DNA of 64,000 nt from Streptomyces sp. ST2-7A (GCF_021390475.1 NZ_JAJUWS010000019.1:1-64000), one strand, 5' to 3'; positions 36,424-47,806 are shown, counted from the stretch's first letter. Notes: generated by a model from the sequence alone, not told the origin. A program made the numbers and translations.

Positions 36424-37224
36424 TCAAAGGGTCTGCCCCGCCGGGCCGCCGGTGGTCGAGTCGTCGGTGTGGTGGCGCTCGATGAACGCCTCTATGCCGT
36501 CCAGTACCCGCTGCAAGCCGAACTCGAAGGCGCGTTCGGGTTCGTAGAGACCGCCGTAGGCCTCTCCGGTGACCTCGCCCACCCGGGAGGCCAGCGGGAA
36601 GTGGCCGGAGTCGGCCACCGAGCGCAGCACCGGCGCGTGCGCCTCCCACCACTGCCGGTCGGTCATTCCCGAGCGCTGCTCGGCCCGGCTCGCCTCCAGG
36701 CGACGTCGGGCGATGCCCTCGACGTGGCCGGTGACGAGATTGACCACCAGGTCCATCTCCAATTCGCTCAACCCGATGTCCGCCACCGCGCGCAGGTCGT
36801 GCTCGTAGCGGGCCACCGCGTTGGGGCCCAGGGCGGGGCGGGCGGAGGGCAGCTCCAGGATCCACGGGTGGCGCCGGTAGAGCCGCCAGCCCCTCCGGGC
36901 GATCAGCTCCAGCCGGCTGCGCCAGTCGCCCTCCGGCTCCTCGGTCGGCACCGCCTCCGCGTAGCAGGTGTCGAGCATCAGGTCGATCAGCTCGTCCTTG
37001 CCGGGCAGGTAGGTGTAGAGCGTCATCGTGCCGATGCGCAGCGACTCCGCCACTCGGCGCATGGAGACCGCCGCCAGGCCCTCGGCGTCCGCCAACTCGA
37101 TCGCCGAGGTGACGATCCGGTCCAGATTCAGCTCCGAGCGCGCTTGGCGGCTCGGTCGCTCGCGGGCACCCCACAGTAGTGCCAGACTGCTGACCGACCC
37201 GCGTTTTCCGCGACCCCTGTTCAT
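36424..37224 (-). CDS. TetR-family regulator (second), likely resistance repressor
   Basis: TetR/AcrR-type repressor of 266 residues: helix-turn-helix LNLDRIVTSAIELADAEGLA, then AVSMRRVAESLRIGTMTLYT (residues about 33-80), and a C-terminal effector domain with HPWILELPSARPALGPNAVA, MTDRQWWEAHAPVL and FEFGLQRVLDGIEAFIERHH. It is a paralogue of the regulator at 27,015-27,803. It lies upstream of drrAB on the same strand, with related operators on both sides (36,379 and 37,241), so autoregulation and control of the exporter are probable; the similar site before the UvrA-like gene suggests a three-promoter regulon. ATG at 37,222-37,224. Confidence 0.92.
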   Translation of the reverse strand: MNRGRGKRGSVSSLALLWGARERPSRQARSELNLDRIVTSAIELADAEGLAAVSMRRVAESLRIGTMTLYTYLPGKDELIDLMLDTCYAEAVPTEEPEGDWRSRLELIARRGWRLYRRHPWILELPSARPALGPNAVARYEHDLRAVADIGLSELEMDLVVNLVTGHVEGIARRRLEASRAEQRSGMTDRQWWEAHAPVLRSVADSGHFPLASRVGEVTGEAYGGLYEPERAFEFGLQRVLDGIEAFIERHHTDDSTTGGPAGQTL

Positions 37225-37240
37225 CGCCCTCCTCAGTGCC

Positions 37241-37263
37241 GTATGAAGTACCGTACACCGTAC
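37241..37263 (+). promoter_or_regulatory. GTAC-rich operator before the TetR gene
   Basis: GTATGAAGTAC and GTACACCGTAC are separated by one C (37,241-37,263), 17 bases upstream of the TetR start. Same spacing and half-sites as the repeats at 1,925 and 36,379. Likely autoregulatory operator. Confidence 0.65.
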
Positions 37264-37266
37264 GGG

Positions 37267-37336
37267 GCGGCACGCGGAGCGGCACCGCGCGGGACCGGCC
37301 CCGGCCGGTCCCGCGCGGTGCCGCTCCGCGTGCCGC
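37267..37336. terminator. 70-base perfect palindrome terminator
   Basis: A perfect inverted repeat with 34-base arms and a 2-base centre (axis at 37,301-37,302). It lies 14 bases past the stop of the leftward NmrA gene (37,351) and next to the TetR operator, so it should insulate the TetR promoter from read-through. Confidence 0.8.
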
Positions 37337-37350
37337 TGCGGTGCCCCGGG

Positions 37351-38241
37351 TCAGACGGGTACCGGGGGCTTCCACCCGGTGTGCGCGAGCCAGCCGGCGA
37401 AGTCGAGCAGCCCCGGGCGCCGGCGGCGCAGCGCGGGGATGTCGGCCCGGTAGCCGTCGGTCTGGAACCACTCGAACATCAGGGCGATCTCCGCCGCGTA
37501 CGGAATGTACGGGTTGGCGGCCACCTCCGCGCCGGTGAGCGGTTCGAAGCGGGTCGGCATTCCCGCCGCCGTGCCCAGCGCCGCCGCGATCTCCCCCGCC
37601 GTCAGCTCGTCCCCGGCCAGCTCGACGGCCTGGCCGACGTACTGCTCGGGATGCTCGAAGGCGTCCGCCGCGAAGGCACCGATGTCCTCGGTGGCGATCA
37701 GCTGCACCCGGGTCGAAGGTCGCAGGGCCAGCCGCAGGACGAGGGAATCGCCCTCCGGCACCGGTCCGTGCGTGGCGAAATTGTCCATGAAGAAGGTGGG
37801 GCGCAGCACCGTCGTCGGCACTCCGAGGGTCTCCAGCCGGCGCTCCACCGCCCGCTTGGACTCGAAGTGCGGCACCCCGCTGTCGCGATCCGCCCCGCCC
37901 ACCGAGGTGTACACCACATGGGGCACCCCGGCGTCGGCCGCAGCTTCGGCCACGGCCGTGCCCTGCCGGATCTCGCCGCCGACCCCGGCGTCCGTCATGA
38001 AGGTCTGGACGCTGAAGACGCCGTCCACCTCGGCCATCGCCCGGCGCAGCGAGCCGCCGTCCTCGAAGGTTCCCCGGGTCAACTCGGCGCCCTCCTCCGC
38101 GAGCCGCCGCGAGGCCGGCGCCTCGGGGTCCCGTACCAGGGCCCGCACCGTGTGCCCGCGGGACAGCAGGGCGCGCGCGGTGGCGCCACCCTGGAGCCCG
38201 GTGGCTCCGGTCACCAGGATGATGCGTCGTGGGTCGGCCAT
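37351..38241 (-). CDS. NmrA-family NAD(P)-binding protein (third)
   Basis: Protein of 296 residues, closer to true NmrA/HSCARG-type NAD(P) sensors and reductases than the two shorter paralogues. Cofactor loop [20 protein letters not shown] near residue 7, [20 protein letters not shown] near 35, [20 protein letters not shown] near 110 and [13 protein letters not shown] near 144. Possible redox enzyme or redox-sensing regulator. ATG at 38,239-38,241; an in-frame upstream stretch is available but carries no family sequence. It is downstream of another NmrA-type gene on the same strand (80-base gap). Confidence 0.87.
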   Translation of the reverse strand: MADPRRIILVTGATGLQGGATARALLSRGHTVRALVRDPEAPASRRLAEEGAELTRGTFEDGGSLRRAMAEVDGVFSVQTFMTDAGVGGEIRQGTAVAEAAADAGVPHVVYTSVGGADRDSGVPHFESKRAVERRLETLGVPTTVLRPTFFMDNFATHGPVPEGDSLVLRLALRPSTRVQLIATEDIGAFAADAFEHPEQYVGQAVELAGDELTAGEIAAALGTAAGMPTRFEPLTGAEVAANPYIPYAAEIALMFEWFQTDGYRADIPALRRRRPGLLDFAGWLAHTGWKPPVPV

Positions 38242-38321
38242 TTCGGTCCTTTCGTGAGGTGTGGTGCCGGCGAGACCCGCCCGCTGTCCGGGCGGGCGGT
38301 CCGAATCCGGGGTCCGGCGGC

Positions 38322-39161
38322 TCACCGGAAGGCCCCGATGTGCTCGGTGGCCCAGCTGAGATAGGGGCGGGCCGGGCGGCCGAGCACCTCGGCGACGGTC
38401 GGCAGGACCCGGTTCCACGGCACCTCGGGGCTGTGCAGCGCCCGGACGTTGCCCTCGGCCGTCGGCCGGTCGCCGGTGATCGCGGTGAAGGTGGCCACCG
38501 CCTCCTCCTCGGTGGCCACCTCGAAGTCCAGGGGGCGGCCGAGGAGCCCGCCGAGCATCGCCACCTGCTTTCCGGAGGTCAGGACTTCCGGGCCGGTCAA
38601 CTCGTGGACCCGGCCCCCGTGCTCCGGCGAGAGCGCGGCCACCCCGACCGCGGCCACATCGGCCGGATCCACCGGGGCGCCGGGATTGTCGCCGACCAGG
38701 CAGCGGGCCCGGCCGGTCTCCTTGATCTGTCCCGCCCACCACAGGGAGTTGGAGTGGAAGGGGCCCGGACGCAGCACCGCCGTCGAGGGCACAGCCGCCC
38801 TGATGATCCCCTCGGCGGCGATGTGCTCGTCCCGGATGCGATGCGGCACCGGGTGACACGCCGCCGAGGACGACAGCAGCACCACATGCCGGAGCCCGGT
38901 GGCGGAGCGGGCCGCCGCGGCGAACCCCCTGGCCTGCGCCTCGACATCCCCCACCAGCACTACGAACGCCCGGTCCACGTCCGCCAGGGCCGCCGCCACG
39001 GAGGCGGTGTCCTCCGGGCTGCCGGCCGCCACCTCCACCCCCGCCGGCAGCCGTGCCCGATCCGGGCGCCTGCTCAGCGCCCGCAGCGGCACGCCCTGCC
39101 CGACCAGGCCGCGCACCACGTGCCGGCCCACCTTCCCGGTGGCGCCAGTCACCAGAAGCAT
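38322..39161 (-). CDS. NmrA-type NAD(P)-binding reductase (fourth)
   Basis: Atypical SDR of 279 residues: [20 protein letters not shown] at the start, [17 protein letters not shown] near residue 85, [20 protein letters not shown] near 124 and a C-terminal [20 protein letters not shown]. Same group as the proteins at 4,392 and 29,952. Probable reductive tailoring enzyme; the type I PKS that diverges from it has no ketoreductase domain, so it could reduce that product, although this is speculation. ATG at 39,159-39,161. A 253-base divergent region separates it from the PKS gene. Confidence 0.87.
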   Translation of the reverse strand: MLLVTGATGKVGRHVVRGLVGQGVPLRALSRRPDRARLPAGVEVAAGSPEDTASVAAALADVDRAFVVLVGDVEAQARGFAAAARSATGLRHVVLLSSSAACHPVPHRIRDEHIAAEGIIRAAVPSTAVLRPGPFHSNSLWWAGQIKETGRARCLVGDNPGAPVDPADVAAVGVAALSPEHGGRVHELTGPEVLTSGKQVAMLGGLLGRPLDFEVATEEEAVATFTAITGDRPTAEGNVRALHSPEVPWNRVLPTVAEVLGRPARPYLSWATEHIGAFR

Positions 39162-39414
39162 GGCTCACTCCCCTCGTGGAGTCGTCATTTCGGAAATCGA
39201 TCCGGTCGACGATTGAGAATTCCGGACCGGCCGAAGTGAACAGTGAAAGGCGACGATAATGTGCCGCCCGGTGCGGGCATTCGTGGAGTACTCGAAGAAC
39301 GCTGGTGCCCGGCGTCCCCAACTGCCGGTGAGAACTGCCGCTCCGCTCCCGGTCGCCGTCTTAGCCTCAGAGGGAATGTGATTGTCGGCGCCATGTTTTT
39401 TACCGGAGGTCCAT

Positions 39415-42400
39415 GTGGTCAGCAGCGCGAGCGAGTCGGCGGATCGCAGTGGGGCGGACGGTCCGGGCTGCCCCGAGCCCATCGCGATCACCGGTATCTC
39501 CTGCCGGCTCCCGGGCGCCGCCGGACCCGCGGCGCTGTGGCAACTACTGGCGGACGGCGCCGATGCGGTCGGCGAGGCGCCACCTGGCCGCTGGGACGGC
39601 CCCGGCATCGCCGTGCGGCGCGGCGGCTTCCTGGAGCGGATCGACGCCTTCGACGCCGCCTTCTTCGGCATCTCGCCACGGGAGGCGCGCGCCATGGACC
39701 CGCAGCAGCGGCTCATGCTGGAGCTGGGCTGGGAGGCGCTGGAGAACGCCCAACTGCCGCCCGACGCACTGCGCGGCAGCCGCACCGGGGTGTTCGTCGG
39801 GGCGATGGCCGACGACTACGCCACCCTGGTGCACCGGGCCGGGGCGGAGGCCATCGGCCGCCACACGGTGGCCGGGCTCAATCGTGGCGTCATCGCCAAC
39901 CGCCTCTCCTACGCCCTCAGCCTGCGCGGTCCCAGCCTGACCGTCGACGCCGCCCAGGCCTCCTCCTTGGTCGCTGTGCACCTCGCGGTGCAGAGTCTGC
40001 GCGCGGGCGAGAGCTCGCTGGCCCTGGCGGGCGGCGTCCAACTGAACGTCTCCGCACGCACCACCGTGGGTACCGAACGCTTCGGCGCGCTCTCACCGAC
40101 CGGCCGCTGCCACACCTTCGACGCCCGCGCCGACGGCTACGTGCGGGGTGAGGGAGGTGCCGTTGTCGTTCTGCGCCCCCTTTCCCACGCCTTGGCCGAG
40201 GGTGACCGGATCTACGGTGTGATCCGGGGTACCGCGGTCAACAACGACGGGGCCACGGAGGCGCTGACGGTGCCCGACGCCCGGGCCCAGGCCGAGGTCG
40301 TACGGGCCGCCTGCGCCCGGGCCGGGGTGGACCCGGCCGAGGTGCAGTACGTCGAACTGCACGGCACCGGGACCCGACTCGGAGACCGTGTCGAAGCCAC
40401 CGCCCTGGGCGCGGCGCTCGGCGGCGCCCCGGGGCGCCGCCATCCCCTGGTCGTCGGCTCGGCCAAGACCAACCTCGGTCACCTGGAGGGCGCGGCCGGC
40501 ATCGTCGGCCTGGTCAAGGCGGCTCTGTGCCTGGACCGGGGGGAGATCCCGGCCAGCCTCCACCACACCGCGCCGCCCCCCGACATCCCCCTCGACAGCC
40601 TCGGGTTGCGCGTCCAGCGCAGCCACGGCGGCTGGCCGGAGCCCGACCGGCCCCGGTTCGCCGGTGTCTCCTCCTTCGGCATGGGCGGCACCAATTGCCA
40701 TCTGGTGCTCGGCCGGGCCCAACCGCGGCCGGCGGCGCCGGAGCCCGCGCCGCTGCCACTGCCGCTGCCGTTGCTGCTATCCGGCCGCACCCTGCGGGCT
40801 CTGCGGGAGCAGGCCGCGAGGGCCCGCGAACTGCTGCTCCGAGCGGGACGGGAGGAACTGCCCCGCATCGCCCACGGCTATGCCGCGGGACGGACGCACG
40901 GCGAGCTGCGGGCCGCCGTGTCGGCCCGGGACGGTCTGGACGGCGTCCTGGCGGCCCTGGCGGCCCTGGCGGCCGATGGCCGGGGCGCCGGGGTACGGCA
41001 GGGCCGGGCGGACGGCGGCCCCGTGGGCATGGTGTTCTCCGGCCAGGGGGACCAGTACGCGGGAATGGGGGCGGAATTGCGCGTCGCCTTTCCCGATTTC
41101 GCACGGGCCTATGACGAGGCCGCGGAATTGCTGGAGCTTCCGTCCGGACTGGACGAGGAGGAGCTGACCGGGACCCGCTATACCCAGCCCGCCGTTTTCG
41201 CTCTCCAGGTCGGGCTGTTCCGTCTACTGGAAAGCGCCGGAGTGCGACCCGACTACGTGGCGGGGCATTCGGTGGGAGAATTCGCGGCGGCCCACTGCGC
41301 GGGAGCGCTGCCGCTGGCCGACGCCGCGCGCCTGGTGGCGGAACGCGCCCGGCTGATGCACGCGCTGCCGACCGGCGGGGTGATGGTGGCGGTGCGCGCC
41401 ACCGAGGCCGAGGCACGCGAGCGGCTGGTGCCCGGAGTGGCGCTCGCCGCGGTGAACTCCCCCCGCGACGTGGTGCTCAGCGGACGGGCCGGGCCGGTCG
41501 AGGAGGTGGCCGCCCGGCTGGGCCGGTGGCGGCGGCTGGAGGTGAGCCACGCCTTCCACTCGCCGTTGATGGACGGGATGCTGGCCGAGTTCCACGAACT
41601 GGTGGCCCGGGCGGAGTTCCGGGCCCCCGATATCCCGCTGATCAGCACCGTCACCGGGGAGGTCGTGGACCACGGGCGGCTGGCCGCCCCGGAGCACTGG
41701 ACCGAGCACGCGGTGGCCCCGGTCCGCTTCGCCGACGCGGTGCGTGCCCTGCACCGGGTGGGGGTGCGGCAACTGGTGGAGCTGGGGCCCCGGGCCACCC
41801 TGACGCTGTTGGCCTCCGCCACGCTGCGGGAGGCGGACGGCCCCGGGGTACGGGTGACCCCCACCCTGAGAGGGCCCGGGCAGGAAGTGGCGGCGTTCAC
41901 CGCTGCCCTGACCGAATTGCACCTGCACGGCGCCACCCCCGACTGGCGGAGTCTGCTCGGGCCGGCTCCCGCCCCCCGTCCCGGCCTGGAGCTGCCCACC
42001 TATCCCTTCCAGCGCGCTTCCCACTGGTTCACCGACAGAGGTCCGGCCGCGCCCGTCGACGAGGAGCCGGCCTCCGGCGAAGGGGCCCGCGTCGACACGG
42101 TCGTCGCCGAACGGCCGGACCCGGACCCGGACCCGGGGCCGCAGCCGTCCGCGGTCGGAGAGCCGGTCCGACTCGCGCCGCAGGAGCTGCGACGGCTCGT
42201 GCGGACCCATGCGGCCGAGGTGCTGGGCCACGGTTCGACCGAGGCCATCCGGCCCGAGCGGAACTTCCGGGAGCTGGGCTTCGACTCACTGGGCGGCGTC
42301 GAATTCGCGGAACGCCTCGGCGATGCCCTCGGCCGTCCGCTGCCGTCCACCCTGATCTACGACCACTCGACGGTCGGGGCCCTGGAAGCGGCGCTGGGGA

Positions 42401-45400
42401 GCCCGGGGACCGCCCCCGCCCCGGTCGACCGCCCGACCCGCCCGGCACGGCCGGCCGAGGAGGACCCGGTGGTCGTGGTCGGGATGGGTTGTCGCTTTCC
42501 CGGCGGGATCACCACACCCGAACAACTGTGGGAGGTGCTGCGCGACGGCAAGGAGGTGATCGGTGACTTCCCGCGCGACCGCGGCTGGGATCTGGCCGGG
42601 TTGGTCGACGACGACCCGGACCGGACCGGCACCTCCACTGTTGGGCGTGGTGGCTTTCTGGAGGGCGCGGCGTTGTTCGATCACGGGTTCTTCGGGATCT
42701 CGCCGCGTGAGGCGCGGGCGATGGATCCGCAGCAGCGTCTGCTGTTGGAGACGAGTTGGGAGGCGTTGGAGCGGGCGGGGATCGATCCGTTGTCGCTGCG
42801 GGGTGGTGACACGGGTGTCTTCGTCGGTGCCACCGGACTGGAGTACGGACCCCGGCTGGCCGATGCCCGGGAGGAGGAGGGCGGTTACACGCTGACCGGC
42901 AGCGCCCCCAGTGTGATTTCGGGTCGGGTGGCGTATGCGTTGGGGTTGGGGGGGCCGGCGGTGACGGTGGATACGGCGTGTTCGAGTTCGTTGGTGGCGT
43001 TGCACTGGGGTCGGCAGGCGTTGTTGTCGGGGGAGTGTTCTCTGGTGTTGGTGGGGGGTGTGTCGGTGATGGCGTCGCCCGGGATGTTCGTGGAGTTCTC
43101 GCGGCAGCGTGGGTTGGCGTCGGATGGTCGGTGCAAGGCGTTTTCGGCGGGGGCGGATGGGACGGGGTGGTCGGAGGGGGTGGGGGTGTTGGTGTTGGAG
43201 AGGTTGTCGGTGGCGCGGGCGTCGGGGCGGCGGGTGTTGGCGGTGGTGCGGGGGTCGGCGACGAATCAGGATGGGGCGAGTAATGGTTTGACGGCGCCCA
43301 GTGGGCGGGCGCAGGTGGGGGTGATTCGGCGGGCGTTGGGGTCGGCCGGGTTGTCGGCGGGTGAGGTGGATGTGGTGGAGGCGCATGGGACGGGGACGGA
43401 GTTGGGGGATCCGATCGAGGCGGAGGCGTTGTTGTCGGTGTTCGGGGGTGGGGATCGTGAGCGGGCGGTGTTGTTGGGGTCGGTGAAGTCGAATCTGGGG
43501 CATACGCAGGCGGCGGCGGGTGTGGCGGGGGTGATGAAGTTGGTGTTGGCGATGGGGCACGGGGTGGTGCCCCGGACCCTGCATGTGGGGGAGCCGACGC
43601 CGCATGTGGACTGGTCGCGTGGTGGGGTGGAGTTGGCGGTGCGGGAGTGTGCGTGGCCGCGTACGGGTCGGCCGTTCCGGGCGGGGGTGTCCTCCTTCGG
43701 GATCAGTGGTACCAACGCCCACGCCATCATCGAACAAGCACCCGCTCCCGAGCCGTCGCCGGCGCTCCCCGGCCCCCGCCCGGTCCACGCGGCGATGCCC
43801 TACGTGCTGTCCGCGCGGAGCCCGGAGGCCCTGCGGGCGCAGGCCGCCGCGCTCCATGGGCGGCTCGCCGTCGACTCCCCGCCGCACCCGCAGGACGTGG
43901 CGCACACCCTGTTGAGGCACCGGGCCCTGCTGCCGTACCGCGCGGCCGTGGTCGGCACCGGGGGCCCGGACAGTCTCGCCGCCCTCGCCGCGCTGGCCGC
44001 CGGTGAGACCGATGCCGAGGGCATCGTCACCGGGCTGGCCGAAGAAGCGGGCAGGACCGTCTTCGTCTTCCCCGGACAGGGTTCGCAGTGGCCCGGGATG
44101 GCCACCCGGTTGCTGGCGGAATCCCCGGCCTTCGCGGCGGAGTTCGACCGGTGCGCGCACGCCCTGGCCCCCCACGTGGACTGGTCACCGCACCAGGTGC
44201 TCGCCGACGAGCAGGCACTGCGACGCGTCGATGTGGTCCAGCCCGCCCTCTGGGCGGTGATGGTCTCCCTGGCCGCCCTCTGGCGGGCGCACGGGTTGGA
44301 ACCGGATGCCGTGGTGGGCCACTCCCAGGGTGAGATCGCCGCCGCCTGCGTGGCGAGCGCGCTGACCGTCGAGGACGCGGCCAAGGTGGTGGCCCTCCGT
44401 TCCCGGGCCATTCTCGCCCTGGCCGGCCGTGGCGGGATGATGTCCGTCGGTATGCCGGCCGAAGCCCTCCGGGAGGAGCTCGGCGACGGCCTGTCGATCG
44501 CCGTCGTCAACAGCCCTGCCTCCGTCGTCGTCTCCGGAGACCCCCCGGCCCTGGAGGAGCTGCACACCGCGCTCACCGGCAGGGGTGTCCGCGCCCGGAT
44601 GATCCCGGTGGACTACGCCTCCCACTCCGCCCACGTGGAGGGCATCCGCGAGCAGTTGCTGGAGGTGCTCGCCGACATCAGGCCCCGGGTCCCCCGGCTG
44701 CCATTCCTGTCCACCGTGGACGGCCGGTGGATGGAGACCGCGGCCTGTGACGCCGGGTACTGGTTCGCCAACCTGCGGGGGACCGTGCACTTCCGTGAGG
44801 CGCTGGAGACCCTGCGGGACGAGGGCTTCGGCACCTTCGTGGAGGCCAGCGCGCACCCCGTCCTCACCCTCCCCGTCGAGGAGACCTGCCCCGAGGCCGT
44901 GGTCAGCGGCACCCTGGTGAAGCGGGATGGCGGACTGCGTCGCTTCCTCACCTCCGCTGCCGGCCTGCTGACGCGCGGGGTGGAGCTGGAACTGCTCCCC
45001 GAGGACAACCCGCACCTCCCGCCCGGCGGGTTGTCGCTGCCGACCTATCCGTTCCGGCGCACCCCGTTCTGGCTGGCTCCGGGGTCCGCCCCCGTCTCCG
45101 CCGCCGTGCCGGAGGAGGCGGGGGCGGAGACGGCGGGGGACACCGGGGGGGACGGCCTCGCCGCGCGGGTGGCCGCCGCGGAGCCCGCGGAGGCGGCCCG
45201 GCTGGTACACACGGTGGTCCGCGAGCAGTTGGCCGCCGTCCTGGGGTACGAGCGGGCCGAGGAGGTGCCCGGGGATCGGCCGTTCAAGGAATTGGGCATG
45301 GAGTCGGTGAGTGCCGTGCGGCTGCGCGACCGGCTCGCCCGGGCGACCGGTCTGCGGCTGTCTCCGACACTGGCCTTCAACCACCCCACCGCCGAAGCGC

Positions 45401-46332
45401 TCGCCGACCATCTGCACGAGCGCATGGCCGGTTCCCCGCCGGTCGACGGGGAACCGGCCACCGCCACGGTGCCGCCCGCCCGCACCGCGCCCCGCGCCGA
45501 CACGGCCGATGATCCGGTGGTCGTGGTCGGGATGGGTTGTCGCTTTCCCGGTGGCATCTCCTCCCCGGGCCGGCTGTGGGAGGTGCTGCGCGACGGCAAG
45601 GAGGTGATCGGTGACTTCCCGCGCGACCGCGGCTGGGATCTGGCCGGGTTGGTCGACGACGACCCGGACCGGACCGGCACCTCCACTGTTGGGCGTGGTG
45701 GCTTTCTGGAGGGCGCGGCGTTGTTCGATCACGGGTTCTTCGGGATCTCGCCGCGTGAGGCGCGGGCGATGGATCCGCAGCAGCGTCTGCTGTTGGAGAC
45801 GAGTTGGGAGGCGTTGGAGCGGGCGGGGATCGATCCGTTGTCGCTGCGGGGTGGTGACACGGGTGTCTTCGTCGGTGCCACCGGACTCCGGCTACGGACC
45901 GCGGTTGCACGAGGCGGGGGTCGACACCGCGGGTTACACGCTGACCGGTACGGCACTCAGTGTGATTTCGGGTCGGGTGGCGTATGCGTTGGGGTTGGGG
46001 GGGCCGGCGGTGACGGTGGATACGGCGTGTTCGAGTTCGTTGGTGGCGTTGCACTGGGGTCGGCAGGCGTTGTTGTCGGGGGAGTGTTCTCTGGTGTTGG
46101 TGGGGGGTGTGTCGGTGATGGCGTCGCCCGGGATGTTCGTGGAGTTCTCGCGGCAGCGTGGGTTGGCGTCGGATGGTCGGTGCAAGGCGTTTTCGGCGGG
46201 GGCGGATGGGACGGGGTGGTCGGAGGGGGTGGGGGTGTTGGTGTTGGAGAGGTTGTCGGTGGCGCGGGCGTCGGGGCGGCGGGTGTTGGCGGTGGTGCGG
46301 GGGTCGGCGACGAATCAGGATGGGGCGAGTAA
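39415..46332 (+). CDS. Modular type I PKS: KSQ-AT-ACP, KS-AT-ACP, KS (frameshifted)
   Basis: Type I polyketide synthase read in one frame from a GTG behind GGAGG. Loading module: KSQ (39,478-40,722) with Gln181 in [13 protein letters not shown] replacing Cys, AT (41,020-41,990) with GHSVGEF and HAFH (malonyl-type), ACP (42,180-42,400, GFDSLGG). Module 1: KS (42,466-43,742, TACSSS), AT (44,050-44,900) with GHSQGE and YASH (methylmalonyl-type), ACP (45,190-45,420, GMESVSA). No KR, DH, ER or TE. Then KS2 begins at 45,514, but an extra base at about 45,885 breaks the frame; residues after that point up to the stop at 46,330-46,332 are nonsense. The true continuation is listed separately. It could supply an acyl starter or a side-chain unit to the type II system. 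Predicted intermediate: unreduced 2-methyl-3-oxobutyryl thioester. Confidence 0.88.
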   Translation: MVSSASESADRSGADGPGCPEPIAITGISCRLPGAAGPAALWQLLADGADAVGEAPPGRWDGPGIAVRRGGFLERIDAFDAAFFGISPREARAMDPQQRLMLELGWEALENAQLPPDALRGSRTGVFVGAMADDYATLVHRAGAEAIGRHTVAGLNRGVIANRLSYALSLRGPSLTVDAAQASSLVAVHLAVQSLRAGESSLALAGGVQLNVSARTTVGTERFGALSPTGRCHTFDARADGYVRGEGGAVVVLRPLSHALAEGDRIYGVIRGTAVNNDGATEALTVPDARAQAEVVRAACARAGVDPAEVQYVELHGTGTRLGDRVEATALGAALGGAPGRRHPLVVGSAKTNLGHLEGAAGIVGLVKAALCLDRGEIPASLHHTAPPPDIPLDSLGLRVQRSHGGWPEPDRPRFAGVSSFGMGGTNCHLVLGRAQPRPAAPEPAPLPLPLPLLLSGRTLRALREQAARARELLLRAGREELPRIAHGYAAGRTHGELRAAVSARDGLDGVLAALAALAADGRGAGVRQGRADGGPVGMVFSGQGDQYAGMGAELRVAFPDFARAYDEAAELLELPSGLDEEELTGTRYTQPAVFALQVGLFRLLESAGVRPDYVAGHSVGEFAAAHCAGALPLADAARLVAERARLMHALPTGGVMVAVRATEAEARERLVPGVALAAVNSPRDVVLSGRAGPVEEVAARLGRWRRLEVSHAFHSPLMDGMLAEFHELVARAEFRAPDIPLISTVTGEVVDHGRLAAPEHWTEHAVAPVRFADAVRALHRVGVRQLVELGPRATLTLLASATLREADGPGVRVTPTLRGPGQEVAAFTAALTELHLHGATPDWRSLLGPAPAPRPGLELPTYPFQRASHWFTDRGPAAPVDEEPASGEGARVDTVVAERPDPDPDPGPQPSAVGEPVRLAPQELRRLVRTHAAEVLGHGSTEAIRPERNFRELGFDSLGGVEFAERLGDALGRPLPSTLIYDHSTVGALEAALGSPGTAPAPVDRPTRPARPAEEDPVVVVGMGCRFPGGITTPEQLWEVLRDGKEVIGDFPRDRGWDLAGLVDDDPDRTGTSTVGRGGFLEGAALFDHGFFGISPREARAMDPQQRLLLETSWEALERAGIDPLSLRGGDTGVFVGATGLEYGPRLADAREEEGGYTLTGSAPSVISGRVAYALGLGGPAVTVDTACSSSLVALHWGRQALLSGECSLVLVGGVSVMASPGMFVEFSRQRGLASDGRCKAFSAGADGTGWSEGVGVLVLERLSVARASGRRVLAVVRGSATNQDGASNGLTAPSGRAQVGVIRRALGSAGLSAGEVDVVEAHGTGTELGDPIEAEALLSVFGGGDRERAVLLGSVKSNLGHTQAAAGVAGVMKLVLAMGHGVVPRTLHVGEPTPHVDWSRGGVELAVRECAWPRTGRPFRAGVSSFGISGTNAHAIIEQAPAPEPSPALPGPRPVHAAMPYVLSARSPEALRAQAAALHGRLAVDSPPHPQDVAHTLLRHRALLPYRAAVVGTGGPDSLAALAALAAGETDAEGIVTGLAEEAGRTVFVFPGQGSQWPGMATRLLAESPAFAAEFDRCAHALAPHVDWSPHQVLADEQALRRVDVVQPALWAVMVSLAALWRAHGLEPDAVVGHSQGEIAAACVASALTVEDAAKVVALRSRAILALAGRGGMMSVGMPAEALREELGDGLSIAVVNSPASVVVSGDPPALEELHTALTGRGVRARMIPVDYASHSAHVEGIREQLLEVLADIRPRVPRLPFLSTVDGRWMETAACDAGYWFANLRGTVHFREALETLRDEGFGTFVEASAHPVLTLPVEETCPEAVVSGTLVKRDGGLRRFLTSAAGLLTRGVELELLPEDNPHLPPGGLSLPTYPFRRTPFWLAPGSAPVSAAVPEEAGAETAGDTGGDGLAARVAAAEPAEAARLVHTVVREQLAAVLGYERAEEVPGDRPFKELGMESVSAVRLRDRLARATGLRLSPTLAFNHPTAEALADHLHERMAGSPPVDGEPATATVPPARTAPRADTADDPVVVVGMGCRFPGGISSPGRLWEVLRDGKEVIGDFPRDRGWDLAGLVDDDPDRTGTSTVGRGGFLEGAALFDHGFFGISPREARAMDPQQRLLLETSWEALERAGIDPLSLRGGDTGVFVGATGLRLRTAVARGGGRHRGLHADRYGTQCDFGSGGVCVGVGGAGGDGGYGVFEFVGGVALGSAGVVVGGVFSGVGGGCVGDGVARDVRGVLAAAWVGVGWSVQGVFGGGGWDGVVGGGGGVGVGEVVGGAGVGAAGVGGGAGVGDESGWGE
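42466..43742 (+). repeat. KS-domain duplication, copy 1
   Basis: Near-identical to 45,514-46,791. Bases 42,526-42,839 match at a constant offset of 3,048 and 42,909-43,742 (834 bases) match at offset 3,049 with no difference that I could find. Between these blocks (42,840-42,908) the copies diverge. The shared block uses G-ending codons (ttg, gtg, ggg, gcg) in contrast with the C-ending codons around it. Confidence 0.9.
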
Positions 46333-46791
46333 TGGTTTGACGGCGCCCAGTGGGCGGGCGCAGGTGGGGGTGATTCGGCGGGCGTTGGGGTCGGCCGGGT
46401 TGTCGGCGGGTGAGGTGGATGTGGTGGAGGCGCATGGGACGGGGACGGAGTTGGGGGATCCGATCGAGGCGGAGGCGTTGTTGTCGGTGTTCGGGGGTGG
46501 GGATCGTGAGCGGGCGGTGTTGTTGGGGTCGGTGAAGTCGAATCTGGGGCATACGCAGGCGGCGGCGGGTGTGGCGGGGGTGATGAAGTTGGTGTTGGCG
46601 ATGGGGCACGGGGTGGTGCCCCGGACCCTGCATGTGGGGGAGCCGACGCCGCATGTGGACTGGTCGCGTGGTGGGGTGGAGTTGGCGGTGCGGGAGTGTG
46701 CGTGGCCGCGTACGGGTCGGCCGTTCCGGGCGGGGGTGTCCTCCTTCGGGATCAGTGGTACCAACGCCCACGCCATCATCGAACAAGCACC
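45514..46791 (+). repeat. KS-domain duplication, copy 2 (with +1 base)
   Basis: Second copy of the KS block. The offset to copy 1 changes from 3,048 to 3,049 between 45,887 and 45,934, showing one extra base. Deleting the A at 45,885 restores [13 protein letters not shown] and an open frame through the KS. Near-perfect repeats of this length are places where assemblies go wrong. Confidence 0.88.
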
Positions 46792-47371
46792 GGTCGTACC
46801 GGGGGAGGAGCCGCTCCGTCCCGCCGACATGGACCGCCCCACCCACCCCTTCCGTCACACCCGACACTGGATCGGCCAGACGCGGGAGCCGGACCGCCGG
46901 TCCGGCTCCCGGCCCCTGCTGCCGGCCGAGGTCGAGGAGAACGTCGAGAAGCTCGCCGCCCTCCTCGGCATCGACCCGGACGCCTCGCTGCGCGAGGCCC
47001 TGCCCGCCCTGCGTGCCTGGCAGGCCGTCTCCACCGCCCCGGAGACGGAGGAACAGGCCGCACCGGCACCGACCGGACGCCTCACGGCTGCCTCCTGGCC
47101 GCCCGGTCCCGACCGTGCCGAACGGCTGCTGGAACTGATCCGCACCCACGCCGCCGCCGTGCTCGGCCACGACGCCCTCGACGAGATCGATGCCGGGGAG
47201 GAGTTGCTGGACGCCGGAATGGCCTCCGTCGGAGTCCTGGAGCTGCGTCAACGGCTCGGCGAGGAGCTCGGCATGGAGTTGCCGATGACTCTCGTCTACG
47301 ACCACCCCACCCCGGCCGGCCTGGCGGCCCACCTGGACCGGGAGCTCCCCGGCGGACGGACCGGAGTCTGA
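45885..47371 (+). CDS. Type I PKS C-terminal part: rest of KS2 and ACP, no AT
   Basis: Continuation of the PKS in the other frame, about 495 residues, without a start codon of its own. It completes KS2 ([62 protein letters not shown]) up to 46,790. Where an AT of about 300 residues should follow, only some 12 residues separate the KS end from a post-AT-like linker ([14 protein letters not shown]), so the AT is missing. An ACP with [16 protein letters not shown] follows (47,115-47,345) and the protein ends without a thioesterase. Either this module is loaded in trans, for example by the module 1 AT or a cellular malonyltransferase, or it is non-extending or defunct. Confidence 0.8.
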
Positions 47372-47760
47372 GCCGGCTCCGGTCCGTCCGAGGGCGGGAG
47401 CGGCCGTCCGGCACGAACCGGATGCGGCGTGCCGAGACCACGACGAGTACGGCGACCCCCGCACCGGTCAGGACCCCACCCGCCCCCGCCGCACCGCCGG
47501 TGTCCGGTGGATCCGTATCGGTTTCCCGGAGGTGCCCCTGTACCCCGCGATCTCTCCCTCGCCCCGTCCGCCGCCGACTCCCCCGGCCCGCACATGGGGT
47601 CGGTCCCCGACACCCGGCCGGTGACGACGGGCGTCTGCACGACCTCGTCGCCGCCTTCGCCGCCCCTCTCGGTTCCACCGCGCCGGTCCTGACCGACACC
47701 ACACGTGACCGGCTCCCGCGCGCTCGGACCGATTGATGTCCCACGCCGTGCCGGTCTCCA

Positions 47761-47806
47761 CACATCACGCCCTGCCCTCCGGTTCGGGAGGGCCGGGCGT
47801 GATGTG
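47761..47806. terminator. Hairpin downstream of the type I PKS
   Basis: CACATCACGCCC (47,761-47,772) pairs with GGGCGTGATGTG (47,795-47,806), with an inner stem GCCCTCC / GGAGGGC. Stem of about 20 pairs with a short loop, about 390 bases after the PKS stop. Likely transcription terminator at the cluster edge. Confidence 0.7.

Noticed and set aside
39197..39219. TCGATCC / TCGAC / TTGAGAA cluster upstream of the type I PKS as SARP box
   Set aside because: Spacings are 9 and 7 bases, which does not fit the 11-base helical period.
45377..47464. 695-residue minus-strand frame antisense to the PKS
   Set aside because: Poly-Arg/His/Pro translation of the antisense KS block; the same shadow appears opposite copy 1.
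47372..47740. A further gene after the PKS (plus-strand frame ending ...LPRARTD, or a minus-strand transporter end)
   Set aside because: No start with ribosome site, no family motif and inconsistent frames; treated as non-coding or a remnant.
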